Origin: Scandinavium goeteborgense
GTDB lineage: Bacteria > Pseudomonadota > Gammaproteobacteria > Enterobacterales > Enterobacteriaceae
Length of the DNA stretch: 64,000 bases
Direction of reading: 5' to 3'
Assembly (NCBI RefSeq): GCF_003935895.2
Contig: NZ_CP054058.1
Coordinates: forward strand, 558,001 to 622,000
Shown in pieces: positions 20,100 through 30,249 of the stretch (positions within the stretch are counted from its first letter, which is position 1; every line of letters begins with the position of its first letter). Under the pieces are notes generated by a model that ran no database searches, was not told the origin of the DNA, and saw only the letters and a program-made list of their open reading frames with translations. The translations under genes and the position numbers were made by a program.

Positions 20100-20996
20100 A
20101 TGGCTAAAGAGAGAGCATTGACGCTGGAAGCGTTAAGAGTAATGGACGCTATCGACCGGCGAGGCAGTTTTGCTGCCGCCGCCGATGAGCTAGGGCGCGT
20201 CCCGTCTGCGCTGAGCTACACCATGCAGAAGCTGGAAGAAGAACTCGACGTGGTGTTGTTTGACCGTTCAGGTCATCGCACAAAATTCACCAATGTTGGG
20301 CGAATGCTGCTGGAACGCGGCCGGGTGTTGCTGGAAGCTGCCGATAAATTGACCACCGACGCCGAAGCGCTGGCGCGCGGTTGGGAAACGCATCTGACGC
20401 TGGTCGCGGAAGCGCTAGTGCCGACCCCAGAGCTGTTCCCGCTGATTGAAAAGCTGGGGCTGAAAGCCAACACGCAGTTGTCGATCATCACCGAAGTATT
20501 GGCCGGTGCCTGGGAGCGTCTGGAGCAGGGCCGAGCGGATATCGTGATCGCCCCGGATATGCATTTTCGTTCCTCGTCCGAGATCAATTCCCGCAAGCTG
20601 TATTCAGTCCTGAACGTCTACGTTGCCGCGCCGGATCACCCGATTCATCAGGAGCCGGAGCCATTATCAGAAGTGACGCGCGTGAAATATCGCGGCGTGG
20701 CGGTGGCGGATACCGCCCGTGAGCGCCCGGTGCTCACCGTACAGCTGCTGGACAAGCAGCCGCGTCTGACGGTCAGCACCATCGAAGATAAGCGTCAGGC
20801 GTTATTAGCGGGGCTTGGCGTGGCGACAATGCCGTATCCGCTGGTCGAGCAGGATATCGCCGAAGGACGATTACGGGTAGTTAGCCCGGAATACACCAGT
20901 GAAGTCGATATTATTATGGCGTGGCGACGTGACAGCATGGGTGAAGCAAAAGCCTGGTGTCTGCGTGAAATTCCAAAGCTGTTTGCCAAAAAATAG
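20100..20996 (+). CDS. yhaJ: LysR-family regulator YhaJ
   Basis: A 298-residue LysR regulator. The N-terminal helix-turn-helix (GSFAAAADELGRVPSALSYTMQKLEEEL) is essentially that of E. coli YhaJ, followed by the periplasmic-binding-like effector domain. In E. coli, YhaJ activates yqjF in response to aromatic degradation products such as those of 2,4-dinitrotoluene and has a role in virulence gene control in pathogenic strains. Both yhaK (divergent) and yqjF (downstream, opposite strand) are preserved here, so the regulatory circuit is likely intact. The first ATG matches the family start. Confidence 0.95.
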   Translation: MAKERALTLEALRVMDAIDRRGSFAAAADELGRVPSALSYTMQKLEEELDVVLFDRSGHRTKFTNVGRMLLERGRVLLEAADKLTTDAEALARGWETHLTLVAEALVPTPELFPLIEKLGLKANTQLSIITEVLAGAWERLEQGRADIVIAPDMHFRSSSEINSRKLYSVLNVYVAAPDHPIHQEPEPLSEVTRVKYRGVAVADTARERPVLTVQLLDKQPRLTVSTIEDKRQALLAGLGVATMPYPLVEQDIAEGRLRVVSPEYTSEVDIIMAWRRDSMGEAKAWCLREIPKLFAKK

Positions 20997-21008
20997 CCGA
21001 TGCCAGAG

Positions 21009-21081
21009 CGCCCGGCGGCATAAACGCGCCGGGCCTACGGCGACACAATGTAGGCCTGGTCAGCGGAGCGCCACCAGGCAC
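21009..21081. repeat. BIME-type pair of REP elements
   Basis: Inverted pair of REP palindromes (GCGCCCGGCGGCATAAACGC...GGGCCTAC and GTAGGCCTGG...CCACCAGGC) between the convergent yhaJ and yhaH genes. Confidence 0.85.
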
Positions 21082-21091
21082 TGTTTTTGCT

Positions 21092-21457
21092 TTACGGGAT
21101 CCGCTTAGGATCCGGTCCGAAGCGGTTTTCACCCGGCGTGCCGTTCTGGCAGTTAAACACCAGGATCACCACCCAACCAATGACGGGGATCAGTAGCAGC
21201 AACAGCCACCACGCCGAACGATCGGTGTCATGCAGACGACGGAACTGCACGGCCCACGTCGGGATCAGCACCAACAGACCATAAATGCTTGCCAGGACGC
21301 CTTCACCGCTGACGCGTTCCAGACCGAGTATTTTATCGATAATACTCAGCACCCCGGCCAGTACGAAGCTCACCAGCACGAACATCCAATATTCTTTCCG
21401 GCGCGCGCGGCCGCCAAACCCGATGTAATTTTTGAGTACTTTTAGATACCAGTCCAT
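21092..21457 (-). CDS. yhaH: DUF805 inner-membrane protein YhaH
   Basis: A 121-residue DUF805 membrane protein with about three hydrophobic segments. The family signatures GFGGRARRKEYW near the N-terminus and RRLHDTDRSAWW in the middle are present. Function of the family is unknown. E. coli has two adjacent DUF805 genes, yhaH and yhaI; only one is present here. I use yhaH because the C-terminal NGTPGENRFGPDPK and overall sequence fit it, but yhaI is a close alternative. It converges on yhaJ and is transcribed in the same direction as yqjG. Confidence 0.85.
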   Translation of the reverse strand: MDWYLKVLKNYIGFGGRARRKEYWMFVLVSFVLAGVLSIIDKILGLERVSGEGVLASIYGLLVLIPTWAVQFRRLHDTDRSAWWLLLLLIPVIGWVVILVFNCQNGTPGENRFGPDPKRIP

Positions 21458-21563
21458 TTTCCTTGCCTCTGTAATCAGTCAATCACTTGTTTTCTAAGCG
21501 ATCGAGGTAAGGATAGATGCAAAGTATGAATTAAAAAAGGACATCCTTTGATGTCCTTAATAA

Positions 21564-22550
21564 TTAGCGGAAGCGCACGTCACGTCCGTGAGGTTCATCA
21601 AGATCCTGCCACGGACCCATCGAAATGATCCCCGTCGGGTTAATGGTCTTATGACTGCGGTAATAGTGATGACGAATGTGGTCGAAATTCACCGTTTCCG
21701 CCACGCCCGGCAGTTGATAGATATCGCGCAGGAAACCGTACAGATTCAGGTAATCACTGATGCGGTGCTTATCGCATTTGAAATGGGTGACATACACCGG
21801 ATCGAAACGCACCAGCGTGGTCCACAGACGAATATCCGCCTCGGTTAACTGGTTGCCGGTCAGATAACGGTGCTGGCCGAGGATTTGCTCCACGCGAGCC
21901 AGCGCTTCGAAGACTTTCGTCACCGCTTCGTCGTAGGCATCCTGGCTGGTGGCAAACCCAGCTTTGTAGACACCGTTGTTGATGCTGTCGTAAATCCAGT
22001 CGTTCAGCTCGTCAATCTGTGGACGCAGCGCCTCAGGGTAATAATCTCCGGCACGAGCGCCGAGACCGTCAAATGCCGTATTCAGCATGCGGATGATTTC
22101 CGCGGATTCATTGCTGACGATGGTGTGGTTCTTTTTGTCCCACAGCACCGGCACCGTGACGCGCCCGGTATATTGCGGGTCGGCATGCAAATACAGCTGA
22201 TAGAGAAATTCGTTCTGATACAGCGTGTCGCCGGTCGCGCCGGGGAAGCTGTCGTCAAAGGTCCAGCCGTTTTCATACATCAGCGGGTTGACCACCGACA
22301 CATCGATAAACGATTCCAGGCCTTTTAACGCGCGCATAATCAGCGTGCGATGTGCCCACGGGCATGCGAGGGAAACGTATAAGTGATAGCGGTCTTTTTC
22401 AGCCGCAAAACCGCCTTCTCCGGAGGGACCAGGCGCGCCGTCGGCGGTCAGCCAATTGCGATACGCCGAAACAGAACGTTTGAATCGTCCCCCGGTAGAT
22501 TTGGTGTCGTACCAGGTGTCATGCCAGACGCCGTCAATCAGTTGTCCCAT
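21564..22550 (-). CDS. yqjG: Glutathionyl-hydroquinone reductase
   Basis: A cytosolic Xi-class glutathione S-transferase of 328 residues (E. coli length). It uses glutathione to reduce glutathionyl-hydroquinones. The catalytic Cys lies in LACPWAHRTLI (near residue 63) and the C-terminal helical domain is complete. I start at MGQLIDGVWHDTW (22550), which has GGAGAG upstream. The extended frame from 22607 adds 19 residues unlike the family. It lies about 70 bp after yqjF on the same strand; in E. coli these two are neighbours as well. Confidence 0.95.
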   Translation of the reverse strand: MGQLIDGVWHDTWYDTKSTGGRFKRSVSAYRNWLTADGAPGPSGEGGFAAEKDRYHLYVSLACPWAHRTLIMRALKGLESFIDVSVVNPLMYENGWTFDDSFPGATGDTLYQNEFLYQLYLHADPQYTGRVTVPVLWDKKNHTIVSNESAEIIRMLNTAFDGLGARAGDYYPEALRPQIDELNDWIYDSINNGVYKAGFATSQDAYDEAVTKVFEALARVEQILGQHRYLTGNQLTEADIRLWTTLVRFDPVYVTHFKCDKHRISDYLNLYGFLRDIYQLPGVAETVNFDHIRHHYYRSHKTINPTGIISMGPWQDLDEPHGRDVRFR

Positions 22551-22621
22551 GATTCTCTCTCCTTCAAAATGACAAAAGCGAGGGATTTCCCTCGCTTTAC
22601 GCTTCAATCAGTATAGCGGGC

Positions 22622-23014
22622 TTACCACTTTTTGTTCAGCACGCGGTCAATACTGAACGCGCCCGGACCGGTAATAGCCAGCAGCAGGAAACCGCCAGCG
22701 ATGGTCAGGTTTTTCATGAACATCAGTGAGTTCACGCCTTCAGCAAAGTTGCTGTGGAAGAGAAACGCGGTCAGCAGTGTAAAACCTGCGGTGAACAGCG
22801 CGGTGGTGCGGGTCAGGAAGCCGAACAGAATCGCCAGACCGCCGCCGAATTCGAGCAGAATAGTCAGTGGCAGCAGCGCACCCGGAACGCCCATCGCTTC
22901 CATGTACTGCTGGGTGCCCGCATAACCGGTGATTTTGCCCCAGCCTGCAGTGATAAACAGCACTGGCATCAGAATACGCGCGACCAGAACACCAACATCT
23001 TCTAATTTTTTCAT
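22622..23014 (-). CDS. yqjF: DoxX-family membrane protein YqjF
   Basis: A 130-residue DoxX-family inner-membrane protein with four hydrophobic segments, near identical to E. coli YqjF from MKKLEDVGVLVARILMP to the RVLNKKW end. I use ATG 23014, which has GGAGAG at the right spacing and gives the family length; ATGs five codons upstream are possible. Its biochemical role is unclear. In E. coli its promoter responds to dinitrotoluene metabolites through YhaJ, which is also present in this window. Confidence 0.93.
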   Translation of the reverse strand: MKKLEDVGVLVARILMPVLFITAGWGKITGYAGTQQYMEAMGVPGALLPLTILLEFGGGLAILFGFLTRTTALFTAGFTLLTAFLFHSNFAEGVNSLMFMKNLTIAGGFLLLAITGPGAFSIDRVLNKKW

Positions 23015-23196
23015 TTTACTCTCCATCAAACCACGCAGGCGGCATTATTCATTTATTGTGCAAATTCGCGGGGATACCGCGGGTTCGCTGTCGATGGAAA
23101 GGAGTGTAATCGTGACGGAGGGGGATTGTTAGCAAGGAAAACTGTCGATCTTCTTCAAAGATATTGAGTATTCATTCGGGAAGGAAAAACGGGAAG

Positions 23197-23225
23197 AGTG
23201 CCCGGCGGACAGGCGTCGCCGGGCA
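23197..23225. repeat. Single REP element
   Basis: GTGCCCGGCGGACAGGCG...CGCCGGGCAGAG, one REP palindrome just downstream of yqjK. Confidence 0.75.
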
Positions 23226-23233
23226 GAGTGCGG

Positions 23234-23533
23234 TCAGTGGCGTAGTTGCTGCTGGCGCATCGTGCTTTTCACCAGACGCCATGCGCTCCAGGCGCCGAAG
23301 CCGCGACGGCCCCAGCGCACCAGGAACCGCGGATTGCGTACTGACCAAATAGCCATGACGCTACTGCCGACCAGCGCCCAGGCGCGCAGGCTCAGCAGCG
23401 TGTTCCAGCCACGATCGTAGACATCAGTGGCTTCAACCCAGTCACGACGGCTGGCGGACAGGTCCAGCCGTTGCTGTTGGATTTTGCTCAGCAGATACGC
23501 TTTACGCTTCTGCAGTTCCACTTTGCTACTCAC
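23234..23533 (-). CDS. yqjK: YqjK-like small protein
   Basis: A 99-residue protein of unknown function, matching E. coli YqjK (SSKVE, RRDWVEATDVYDRGWN, GSSVMAIW). It is basic with a central hydrophobic stretch. I chose a GTG start at 23533: it reproduces the E. coli start and length, and GAGGA lies 8 nt upstream. The ATG pair at 23539-23542 has too little spacing from that site. The GTG start overlaps the yqjE stop (GTGAGTAG), so translation is probably coupled. It is the last gene of yqjCDEK. Confidence 0.88.
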   Translation of the reverse strand: MSSKVELQKRKAYLLSKIQQQRLDLSASRRDWVEATDVYDRGWNTLLSLRAWALVGSSVMAIWSVRNPRFLVRWGRRGFGAWSAWRLVKSTMRQQQLRH

Positions 23534-23927
23534 GTTCATCATCCTCAAGCAGCGCCCGATCGTTCGCCAGTTCGTTGCGGGTATGGCGCAGCAGCGTTGA
23601 GCGCCGCGCTTTTCGCAGCGTCCAGACGGCGCCGATAAGCGCCAACAGGAGCAGGACGGCAGTGGTGGCAATCATGGCGTTCAGCCGGTATTGCGGATCG
23701 ATGGCCCAGATAATCAGCACCATCAAACTCATCAGCCCGAATGCCGCGAACAGCATGGTCAGGCCGAGCATCAGCAGCATCTGGAAAAGGTTCGCTTTCT
23801 CCTCTTCCAGCTCAGCGACTGCCAGTCGCAGGCGCGTCTCCACCATGTCGACCATGATGGTGACAATGCGCTGGCCGATGCCGAAAACGCTTTTTCCCGG
23901 CCCGTTTGAGTGATGTGAGTCAGCCAT
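23526..23927 (-). CDS. yqjE: Phage-holin-superfamily III inner-membrane protein YqjE
   Basis: A 133-residue membrane protein with two long hydrophobic helices (about 44-64 and 72-100) after a helical cytoplasmic start (MADSHHSNGPGKSVFGIGQR). It matches E. coli YqjE along its length. It is the partner of YqjD, which recruits it in E. coli. I start at 23927; the longer frame runs into yqjD. It lies 2 bp after yqjD and overlaps yqjK, showing tight operon structure. Confidence 0.92.
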   Translation of the reverse strand: MADSHHSNGPGKSVFGIGQRIVTIMVDMVETRLRLAVAELEEEKANLFQMLLMLGLTMLFAAFGLMSLMVLIIWAIDPQYRLNAMIATTAVLLLLALIGAVWTLRKARRSTLLRHTRNELANDRALLEDDERE

Positions 23928-23929
23928 AA

Positions 23930-24235
23930 TTAACGACGCGACAGCAGCACACCCAGCACCACCCCAACGGCCGCACCGATACCCACGCCGGTCCATGGGT
24001 TATCACGCACGTATTCGTCAGCGCGTGCTGCGGCTTCACGAGTTTGTTTGGCAAGGGCATCGCTGGTTTCACCCAGACGGTGGCGGCTATCTTTCAGCGC
24101 GCGCTCTGCTTTGCTGCGCAGTTTGCCAAGTTCTTCTTTCGACTTGTCTGAGGAGGAGTTCAGCACCTCTTCCAGGGTATCCGCCAAGGATTTCAGTTCG
24201 TCACGCAGATGTTCTGAGGTGTTATCTTTCGCCAT
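23930..24235 (-). CDS. yqjD: Tail-anchored ribosome-associated protein YqjD (DUF883)
   Basis: A 101-residue DUF883 protein of the YqjD/ElaB/YgaM group. The N-terminal 75 residues form a charged helix with a coiled-coil pattern, and the C-terminus is a single membrane anchor (GVGIGAAVGVVLGVLLSRR). In E. coli it binds ribosomes through the N-terminal part in stationary phase and tethers them to the inner membrane; expression is RpoS-dependent there. It is second in yqjCDEK. Confidence 0.94.
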   Translation of the reverse strand: MAKDNTSEHLRDELKSLADTLEEVLNSSSDKSKEELGKLRSKAERALKDSRHRLGETSDALAKQTREAAARADEYVRDNPWTGVGIGAAVGVVLGVLLSRR

Positions 24236-24275
24236 GATGTTGTTCTCCAGTGTAATTCGTTAGACTTCCATTGAA

Positions 24276-24644
24276 TCAATAGTCACGAGACTCCAGCGCT
24301 TTCAGTTGTTGCTGCGCTTCAGTGAGCTTGTGCTCACGCTTACTGATTTTGTCCGCGTCGCCCTTGGTTTTGGCTTCATCAAGGTCGTGGCGACGTTCGG
24401 TGATTTCTTCTTTCTGTTCGGCAATTTTCTTTTGGTGATCGGCCCGAAGCTTGCTGTCGCTGCAGTTGTCTTTTACTTCCCGCAGCGCTTTGTTCAGACC
24501 GTCAATGCGGCTCTGGTTATGGTGCTTTTCGGCGTAATGAATTTCTCGCTGAATGTCCTGTTCCTTCTCCTGACACGGCGTTGACGCAAATGCGCCAGCG
24601 CTCATTGTCACCAGGCCCAAAGCCAGAAAAATGCGGTATTTCAT
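24276..24644 (-). CDS. yqjC: DUF1090 periplasmic protein YqjC
   Basis: A 122-residue exported protein with a signal peptide ending AFA (cleavage near residue 20), followed by a highly charged helical mature region with two Cys (CQEKEQ and DNCSDS) that could form a disulfide. It belongs to DUF1090 and matches E. coli YqjC. Function is unknown. It lies 40 bp upstream of yqjD on the same strand and probably heads the yqjCDEK operon. Confidence 0.92.
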   Translation of the reverse strand: MKYRIFLALGLVTMSAGAFASTPCQEKEQDIQREIHYAEKHHNQSRIDGLNKALREVKDNCSDSKLRADHQKKIAEQKEEITERRHDLDEAKTKGDADKISKREHKLTEAQQQLKALESRDY

Positions 24645-24793
24645 CGGTTAAACCTTCCCTTGTGTTGTGGGCTCGTTCTGACAGTGCCCCACTCAATCGA
24701 CGAGATGATGCGGGTGACTTCCGCTTACTCAATGATAGTAAGTAAACGCGAAATCACCAAAGTCTGTGAAAAGATTCAGAATCCTGGAAGGGT

Positions 24794-25180
24794 TTAACCG
24801 AACCGGTGCGGAGTGTCGCGAAGGCGGGAGAGCCACTGTGGGGCCAGCGAGTCTTCATCATCGAGCTGAGCGATGATGTAACCGTGGGGCAGGGTTCTGT
24901 CCAGCACCTCTTTGGCGGCGGCGCTCTGGTCGCTGGATTCAAACTTAATCACTAAAGCATCATTTTGCGGGGTGATGCTCTTAAAGCGGATGCCGTTAGC
25001 ATCCAGATGATGCCAGACGGAGAAACCGTCAGGCATGCTGATATTGGCGCTGACCGGACGAATGGCCAGCGACGACTCGCGTTGCTGTATTGCGGCCCAG
25101 AACCAGAGCAGGGCGCAGAGCATGAGCAATGCGCCGAGACTAATACTGAATCGGCGAAGGGTAACGTTTCGCAATCCCAT
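24794..25180 (-). CDS. mzrA: EnvZ/OmpR modulator MzrA
   Basis: A 128-residue bitopic inner-membrane protein: short basic N-terminus, one membrane helix (about 12-30) and a periplasmic domain. In E. coli MzrA binds EnvZ and links the Cpx envelope-stress response to OmpR output. GGAG lies 6 nt before ATG 25180. It starts 2 bp after the yqjA stop, preserving the yqjA-mzrA operon. The sequence is divergent at the N-terminus, as usual for this family. Confidence 0.9.
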   Translation of the reverse strand: MGLRNVTLRRFSISLGALLMLCALLWFWAAIQQRESSLAIRPVSANISMPDGFSVWHHLDANGIRFKSITPQNDALVIKFESSDQSAAAKEVLDRTLPHGYIIAQLDDEDSLAPQWLSRLRDTPHRFG

Positions 25181-25182
25181 GC

Positions 25183-25845
25183 CTAGCTCCGGTTACCGTA
25201 TTTTTTCTTCACCAGTACGACCAGCGACCCGACCAGACCAATGACCAGCAGCACAACCGGCAGCAGCATCAGGCAGGACATCAGCGCATCTTCGTATTTC
25301 AGGAACACCGGGGTTTTTCCCAGCAGATAACCGAGCGACGTCAGGATAAGCACCCACAACAGGCCGCTCATCCAGTTAAAGAACTGGAAACGGGCGCTGC
25401 TCAGACCGGACAGACCGGCGATGGTGGGCAGCAGCGTGCGCACAAAGGCGATAAAGCGCCCGACCAGCAGCGCGGATAACCCGTGCTTATGGAACAGATG
25501 ATGTGCGCGCTGGTGGTAATGGGCGGGCAGGTGCGAAAGCCAGTTCTGCACAATGCGCGTATTCCCGAGCCAGCGGCCCTGAATGTAGCTCACCCAGCAG
25601 CCGAGGCTGGCGGCGGTGGTCAGCAGCAGCACCGTTTGCGGGAAGCCCATCGCGCCTTTGGCAATCAGGACGCCGACGAGAACCAGCAGGCTGTCGCCCG
25701 GTAAAAAGGCAGCAGGTAATAATCCGTTCTCTAAGAAAAGGATCATGAACAACACGAAATAGAGCATGCCTATCATGGAGGGGTTGGCAAGGGTTTCGAA
25801 ATCCTGGCTCCATAAGGCATTGAGTAATTGGGTTAACAGTTCCAT
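25183..25845 (-). CDS. yqjA: DedA-family membrane protein YqjA
   Basis: A 220-residue DedA/SNARE-associated polytopic inner-membrane protein. The conserved FLPGDSLL block and the [16 protein letters not shown] motif with its essential Arg residues are intact. In E. coli YqjA and its paralogue YghB support membrane energetics, alkaline tolerance and cell division; recent work places DedA proteins in lipid carrier transport. It is first in yqjA-mzrA. A CpxR-like box lies about 100 bp upstream. Confidence 0.95.
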   Translation of the reverse strand: MELLTQLLNALWSQDFETLANPSMIGMLYFVLFMILFLENGLLPAAFLPGDSLLVLVGVLIAKGAMGFPQTVLLLTTAASLGCWVSYIQGRWLGNTRIVQNWLSHLPAHYHQRAHHLFHKHGLSALLVGRFIAFVRTLLPTIAGLSGLSSARFQFFNWMSGLLWVLILTSLGYLLGKTPVFLKYEDALMSCLMLLPVVLLVIGLVGSLVVLVKKKYGNRS

Positions 25846-25947
25846 TCACGATTCCTGGTACATCGATTAATGTCACGCCTGAACGCGTTTTTCTGCCGGA
25901 CGTCAGTTGTTATTGATTGATTATGGACGCTGGCAACACGCTCTGAA

Positions 25948-25962
25948 CTTATCCATGTTTAC
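25948..25962 (-). promoter_or_regulatory. Candidate CpxR box upstream of yqjA
   Basis: The minus strand reads GTAAA-CATGG-ATAAG, the CpxR direct-repeat layout (GTAAA-N5-GTAAA) with two mismatches in the second half. It fits the known Cpx control of yqjA-mzrA in E. coli. Confidence 0.45.
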
Positions 25963-26126
25963 GCGAATCAGGCACGCCCGACTCGCCAACGACAAAATGC
26001 ATCTAAGTGTAACAAAGGCTCTGGATTAACGTCACAGAAATTGCAGTTTGTTGCGGTTTGATTTTGCTGTGTGGAGAGGGGAGTGGCGAGGGATTTTACA
26101 CAGGCTGACACTATAGTGGATTTACT

Positions 26127-26151
26127 TACCCCCGATGAGCGATCGGGGGTA
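26127..26151 (-). terminator. Inverted repeat after exuR, possible terminator
   Basis: TACCCCCGAT / ATCGGGGGTA with a five-base loop lies 10 bp beyond the exuR stop. It has no T-run on the minus strand, so it may be an end-protecting stem or a weak terminator. Confidence 0.45.
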
Positions 26152-26160
26152 GGGAAAATC

Positions 26161-26937
26161 TTACTTCGCGCCGTTGGCGGCGGTATCGAGATGCACCACC
26201 GGATTGTCTGCAAACATATAGCGGTCAGCGTTGAATTCGAAATCATCGCTGGTTTCGTTAAACAGCATCAGCTTGGTGTTTTCCAGATGCTGCCACATCG
26301 CCAGTTTTGCCGCGTGTGGGTCTTTGCGGATCAGCGCTTTGAGAATTTGGTCATGATCGTCACACCAGTTATCCACCGTGCGCAGATCGATATGGTCGTG
26401 AAGTTTTTTCCAGTACGGGTTATGCACGCGCTGGGTCCACATTTTTTCGACAATCGCCGCCAGCGCGGTGTTTTGCGTCGCCAGGGCAACCTGGACGTGG
26501 AACTGGAGATCCCATTCGGAGTCGCGGAAGCATTTCTCTTTGCGCGCACTCTCCTGGATTTCCATCAGCTTCATGATGTCCTGCTTCGTCACCTGAGTGG
26601 CGGCGAACTCGGCAATGTTACTTTCGATAAGCTGACGGGCCTGAAGCAGCTCGAATGGGCCATAGTTGGCGAACTCAAGGGATTCGTCCGGCGCCTGGTA
26701 ATGCTTCGCGGTGCTGGAAATGACATGAATACCGGAGCCTTTGCGTACTTCAACGTAGCCTTCGACTTCCAGCATGATAATGGCTTCACGAACCACCGTG
26801 CGGCTGACATTCTTCTCGTCGGCAATAAAACGTTCCGCAGGCAGTTTGTCGCCCACAAGATAAACGCCTTGCTCGATGCGATTTTTCAGATCAGCGGCAA
26901 GCTGTTGATATAAACGGCGTGGTTCCGTGATTTGCAT
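26161..26937 (-). CDS. exuR: GntR-family repressor of hexuronate genes
   Basis: ExuR represses exuT, uxaCA and related genes until galacturonate, glucuronate or a derivative binds. The protein is 258 residues, the E. coli length. The N-terminal winged helix ([18 protein letters not shown], then [26 protein letters not shown]) and the C-terminal FadR-type ligand domain are complete. It lies about 120 bp after exuT on the same strand with a terminator in between, so it has its own promoter, as in E. coli. A candidate operator is in the exuT-uxaC intergene. Confidence 0.97.
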   Translation of the reverse strand: MQITEPRRLYQQLAADLKNRIEQGVYLVGDKLPAERFIADEKNVSRTVVREAIIMLEVEGYVEVRKGSGIHVISSTAKHYQAPDESLEFANYGPFELLQARQLIESNIAEFAATQVTKQDIMKLMEIQESARKEKCFRDSEWDLQFHVQVALATQNTALAAIVEKMWTQRVHNPYWKKLHDHIDLRTVDNWCDDHDQILKALIRKDPHAAKLAMWQHLENTKLMLFNETSDDFEFNADRYMFADNPVVHLDTAANGAK

Positions 26938-27013
26938 ATGCGCTCCAGGCAGGGTACGGCATGAAGATTTGTTATACCACTTTTACGGAAAATTCTCCAC
27001 CGTTCTTAACGGC

Positions 27014-27038
27014 AAAAAGCCGCCCGGAAGGCGGCTTT
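27014..27038 (-). terminator. exuT terminator
   Basis: Minus-strand stem AAAGCCGCC / GGCGGCTTT with loop TTCCG, followed by T residues, 20 bp after the exuT stop. Confidence 0.9.
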
Positions 27039-27057
27039 CAAGCAGGTATGGCAAGGG

Positions 27058-28353
27058 TTAGCTCTGCGTTGCTGTCCCGCCAACGGCGTGTGTGGTTTCG
27101 GCTGCCGGTTTGTTCTGCAGCACGGTCCAGATAACGACGGCACCAATCAGGTCGAACACCGCCAGTACCGCAAACAGTGGGCTGAAGCCCAGCGTATCGG
27201 CCAGCGCACCGACGACTAATGCAAACAGCGTACTTGCTGTCCAGGCCGCCATACCGGTCAGGCCGTTCGCCGTCGCCACTTCGTTACGACCAAAGACGTC
27301 GGAAGACAGGGTAATCAGCGCCCCGGACAGTGACTGGTGAGCAAAGCCACCGACGCACAGCAGGGCAATCGCCACGTACGGGCTGGTGAACAGGCCAATC
27401 ATGCCAGGACCAATCATCAGAACCGCACCCATGGTGACGACCAGCTTACGGGAAACAATCAGGTTCACGCCGAACTTACGCTGGAACAGCGGTGGCAGAT
27501 AGCCGCCAACGACACAGCCGAGGTCAGCAAACAGCATTGGCATCCACGCAAACATCGCAATGTGTTTCAGGTCAAAGCCATAGACTTTAAACATGAACAG
27601 CGGGATCCAGGCGTTGAACGTTCCCCAGGCCGGTTCAGCCAGGAAACGTGGCAGCGCGATACCCCAGAACTGGCGGTTACGGATAATCTGCCAGGCCGAC
27701 ATTTTTTTGCCGTTATCGGTCTGATGCTGTGCTTCCTGACCCCCGATGATGTACTCACGTTCTTCATCGGACAGTTTTTTCTGGTCACGTGGGTGTTTGT
27801 AGAAAATCAGCCAGGCCATTGCCCATGCGAAGCTCAGGACGCCGGAGATAATGAACGCCATCTGCCAGCTGTGCATGACGATAGCCCACACCACCAACGG
27901 AGGCGCAATCATCCCGCCAATGGAAGAGCCGACGTTGAAGTAGCCCACGGCAACAGAACGTTCTTTTGCCGGGAACCACTCGGAGCTGGCTTTCAGGCCT
28001 GCCGGGATCATCGCTGCTTCAGCTGCACCAACGGCACCACGGGCGACAGCCAATCCACCCCAGCTGCTTGCCAGTGCGGTCGCGCCGCAGAAACATGCCC
28101 ACAGAACGGCGAACATCGCGTAGCCGACTTTGGTGCCTAACAGGTCCAGTACGTAGCCTGCGACCGGCTGCATAATGGTGTAAGCAGCGGAATAGGCGGC
28201 AATGATATAGGAGTATTGCTGTGTGGAAATATGCAGTTCCTGCATTAAGGTCGGCGCAGCGGCCGCCACGGTGTTACGAGTGAGGTAACCGAGCACGGTG
28301 CCCAGCGTCACCAGTGCAATCATGTACCAACGTAACCCTTTAATCTTACGCAT
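27058..28353 (-). CDS. exuT: Hexuronate MFS transporter
   Basis: ExuT imports galacturonate and glucuronate by proton symport across the inner membrane. The protein has 431 residues and twelve hydrophobic segments in the anion:cation symporter family. It starts MRKIKGLRWYMIALVTLGTV and carries the GYLTRNTVAAAAP and AAEAAMIPAGLKASSEWFP blocks. I use ATG 28353 with GAGG 6 nt upstream, which matches E. coli; the ATG at 28368 would add five residues. It diverges from uxaC across 465 bp. Its C-terminal tail (after LQNKPA) is variable, as usual. Confidence 0.96.
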   Translation of the reverse strand: MRKIKGLRWYMIALVTLGTVLGYLTRNTVAAAAPTLMQELHISTQQYSYIIAAYSAAYTIMQPVAGYVLDLLGTKVGYAMFAVLWACFCGATALASSWGGLAVARGAVGAAEAAMIPAGLKASSEWFPAKERSVAVGYFNVGSSIGGMIAPPLVVWAIVMHSWQMAFIISGVLSFAWAMAWLIFYKHPRDQKKLSDEEREYIIGGQEAQHQTDNGKKMSAWQIIRNRQFWGIALPRFLAEPAWGTFNAWIPLFMFKVYGFDLKHIAMFAWMPMLFADLGCVVGGYLPPLFQRKFGVNLIVSRKLVVTMGAVLMIGPGMIGLFTSPYVAIALLCVGGFAHQSLSGALITLSSDVFGRNEVATANGLTGMAAWTASTLFALVVGALADTLGFSPLFAVLAVFDLIGAVVIWTVLQNKPAAETTHAVGGTATQS

Positions 28354-28570
28354 GTAAAACCTCGTCATTTTGTTTTATCCGCACATCGCGCGGTCATCTT
28401 CCTGGGGGGAGGAGGATGTTTAAGTAACGGGGGGCGTAACAGATTTCCTGTAACGGCCCGAACCTTGCCATTAGTCATCCTGCGAATTCGGTATCCGTAC
28501 CGGCCAATTCCGACGAATGAATCATCGGTATGCATTCCTTCCGCTGATAGGTTGCGACGGGGCAAACGAT

Positions 28571-28588
28571 AACTTGTCATACAACTTT
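28571..28588. promoter_or_regulatory. Candidate ExuR operator
   Basis: AACTTGTCATACAACTTT is a near-palindrome of the ExuR/UxuR type (TTGT-N2-ACAA centre) in the exuT-uxaC divergent region. Confidence 0.55.
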
Positions 28589-28592
28589 AAAA

Positions 28593-28608
28593 GGTGAGAA
28601 CCGTCACA
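28593..28608. promoter_or_regulatory. Candidate CRP site
   Basis: GGTGA-GAACCG-TCACA matches the CRP palindrome at nine of ten positions and sits next to the candidate ExuR operator. Confidence 0.6.
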
Positions 28609-28806
28609 AATGCTGGAATAACCGTAGGGTCTTTATTTTCGCCGCGGAGAGCCAGTATTGGCGCGGCCTGGCGAAGGCTTAGGTTCTTTCTTGGTACTTT
28701 TTTTGTTGGCTTTTATTGATCTGACTCACGAAAAAATCTTCAGTGACTGGAAATTGGTGTGATAACTTTGCAGCATTGCAGTTAAGCATCTGACGCACTC
28801 TTTTAG

Positions 28807-30231
<1,425 letters not shown>

Positions 30232-30249
30232 TGCCCGAGGTTGGTTGAT

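Larger units (their letters stand above)
25846..26160. other. yqjA-exuR intergenic region
   Basis: 315 bp between two same-strand genes. It holds a CpxR-like box and a 10-bp-stem inverted repeat near the exuR end, listed separately. I see no coding signal. Confidence 0.6.
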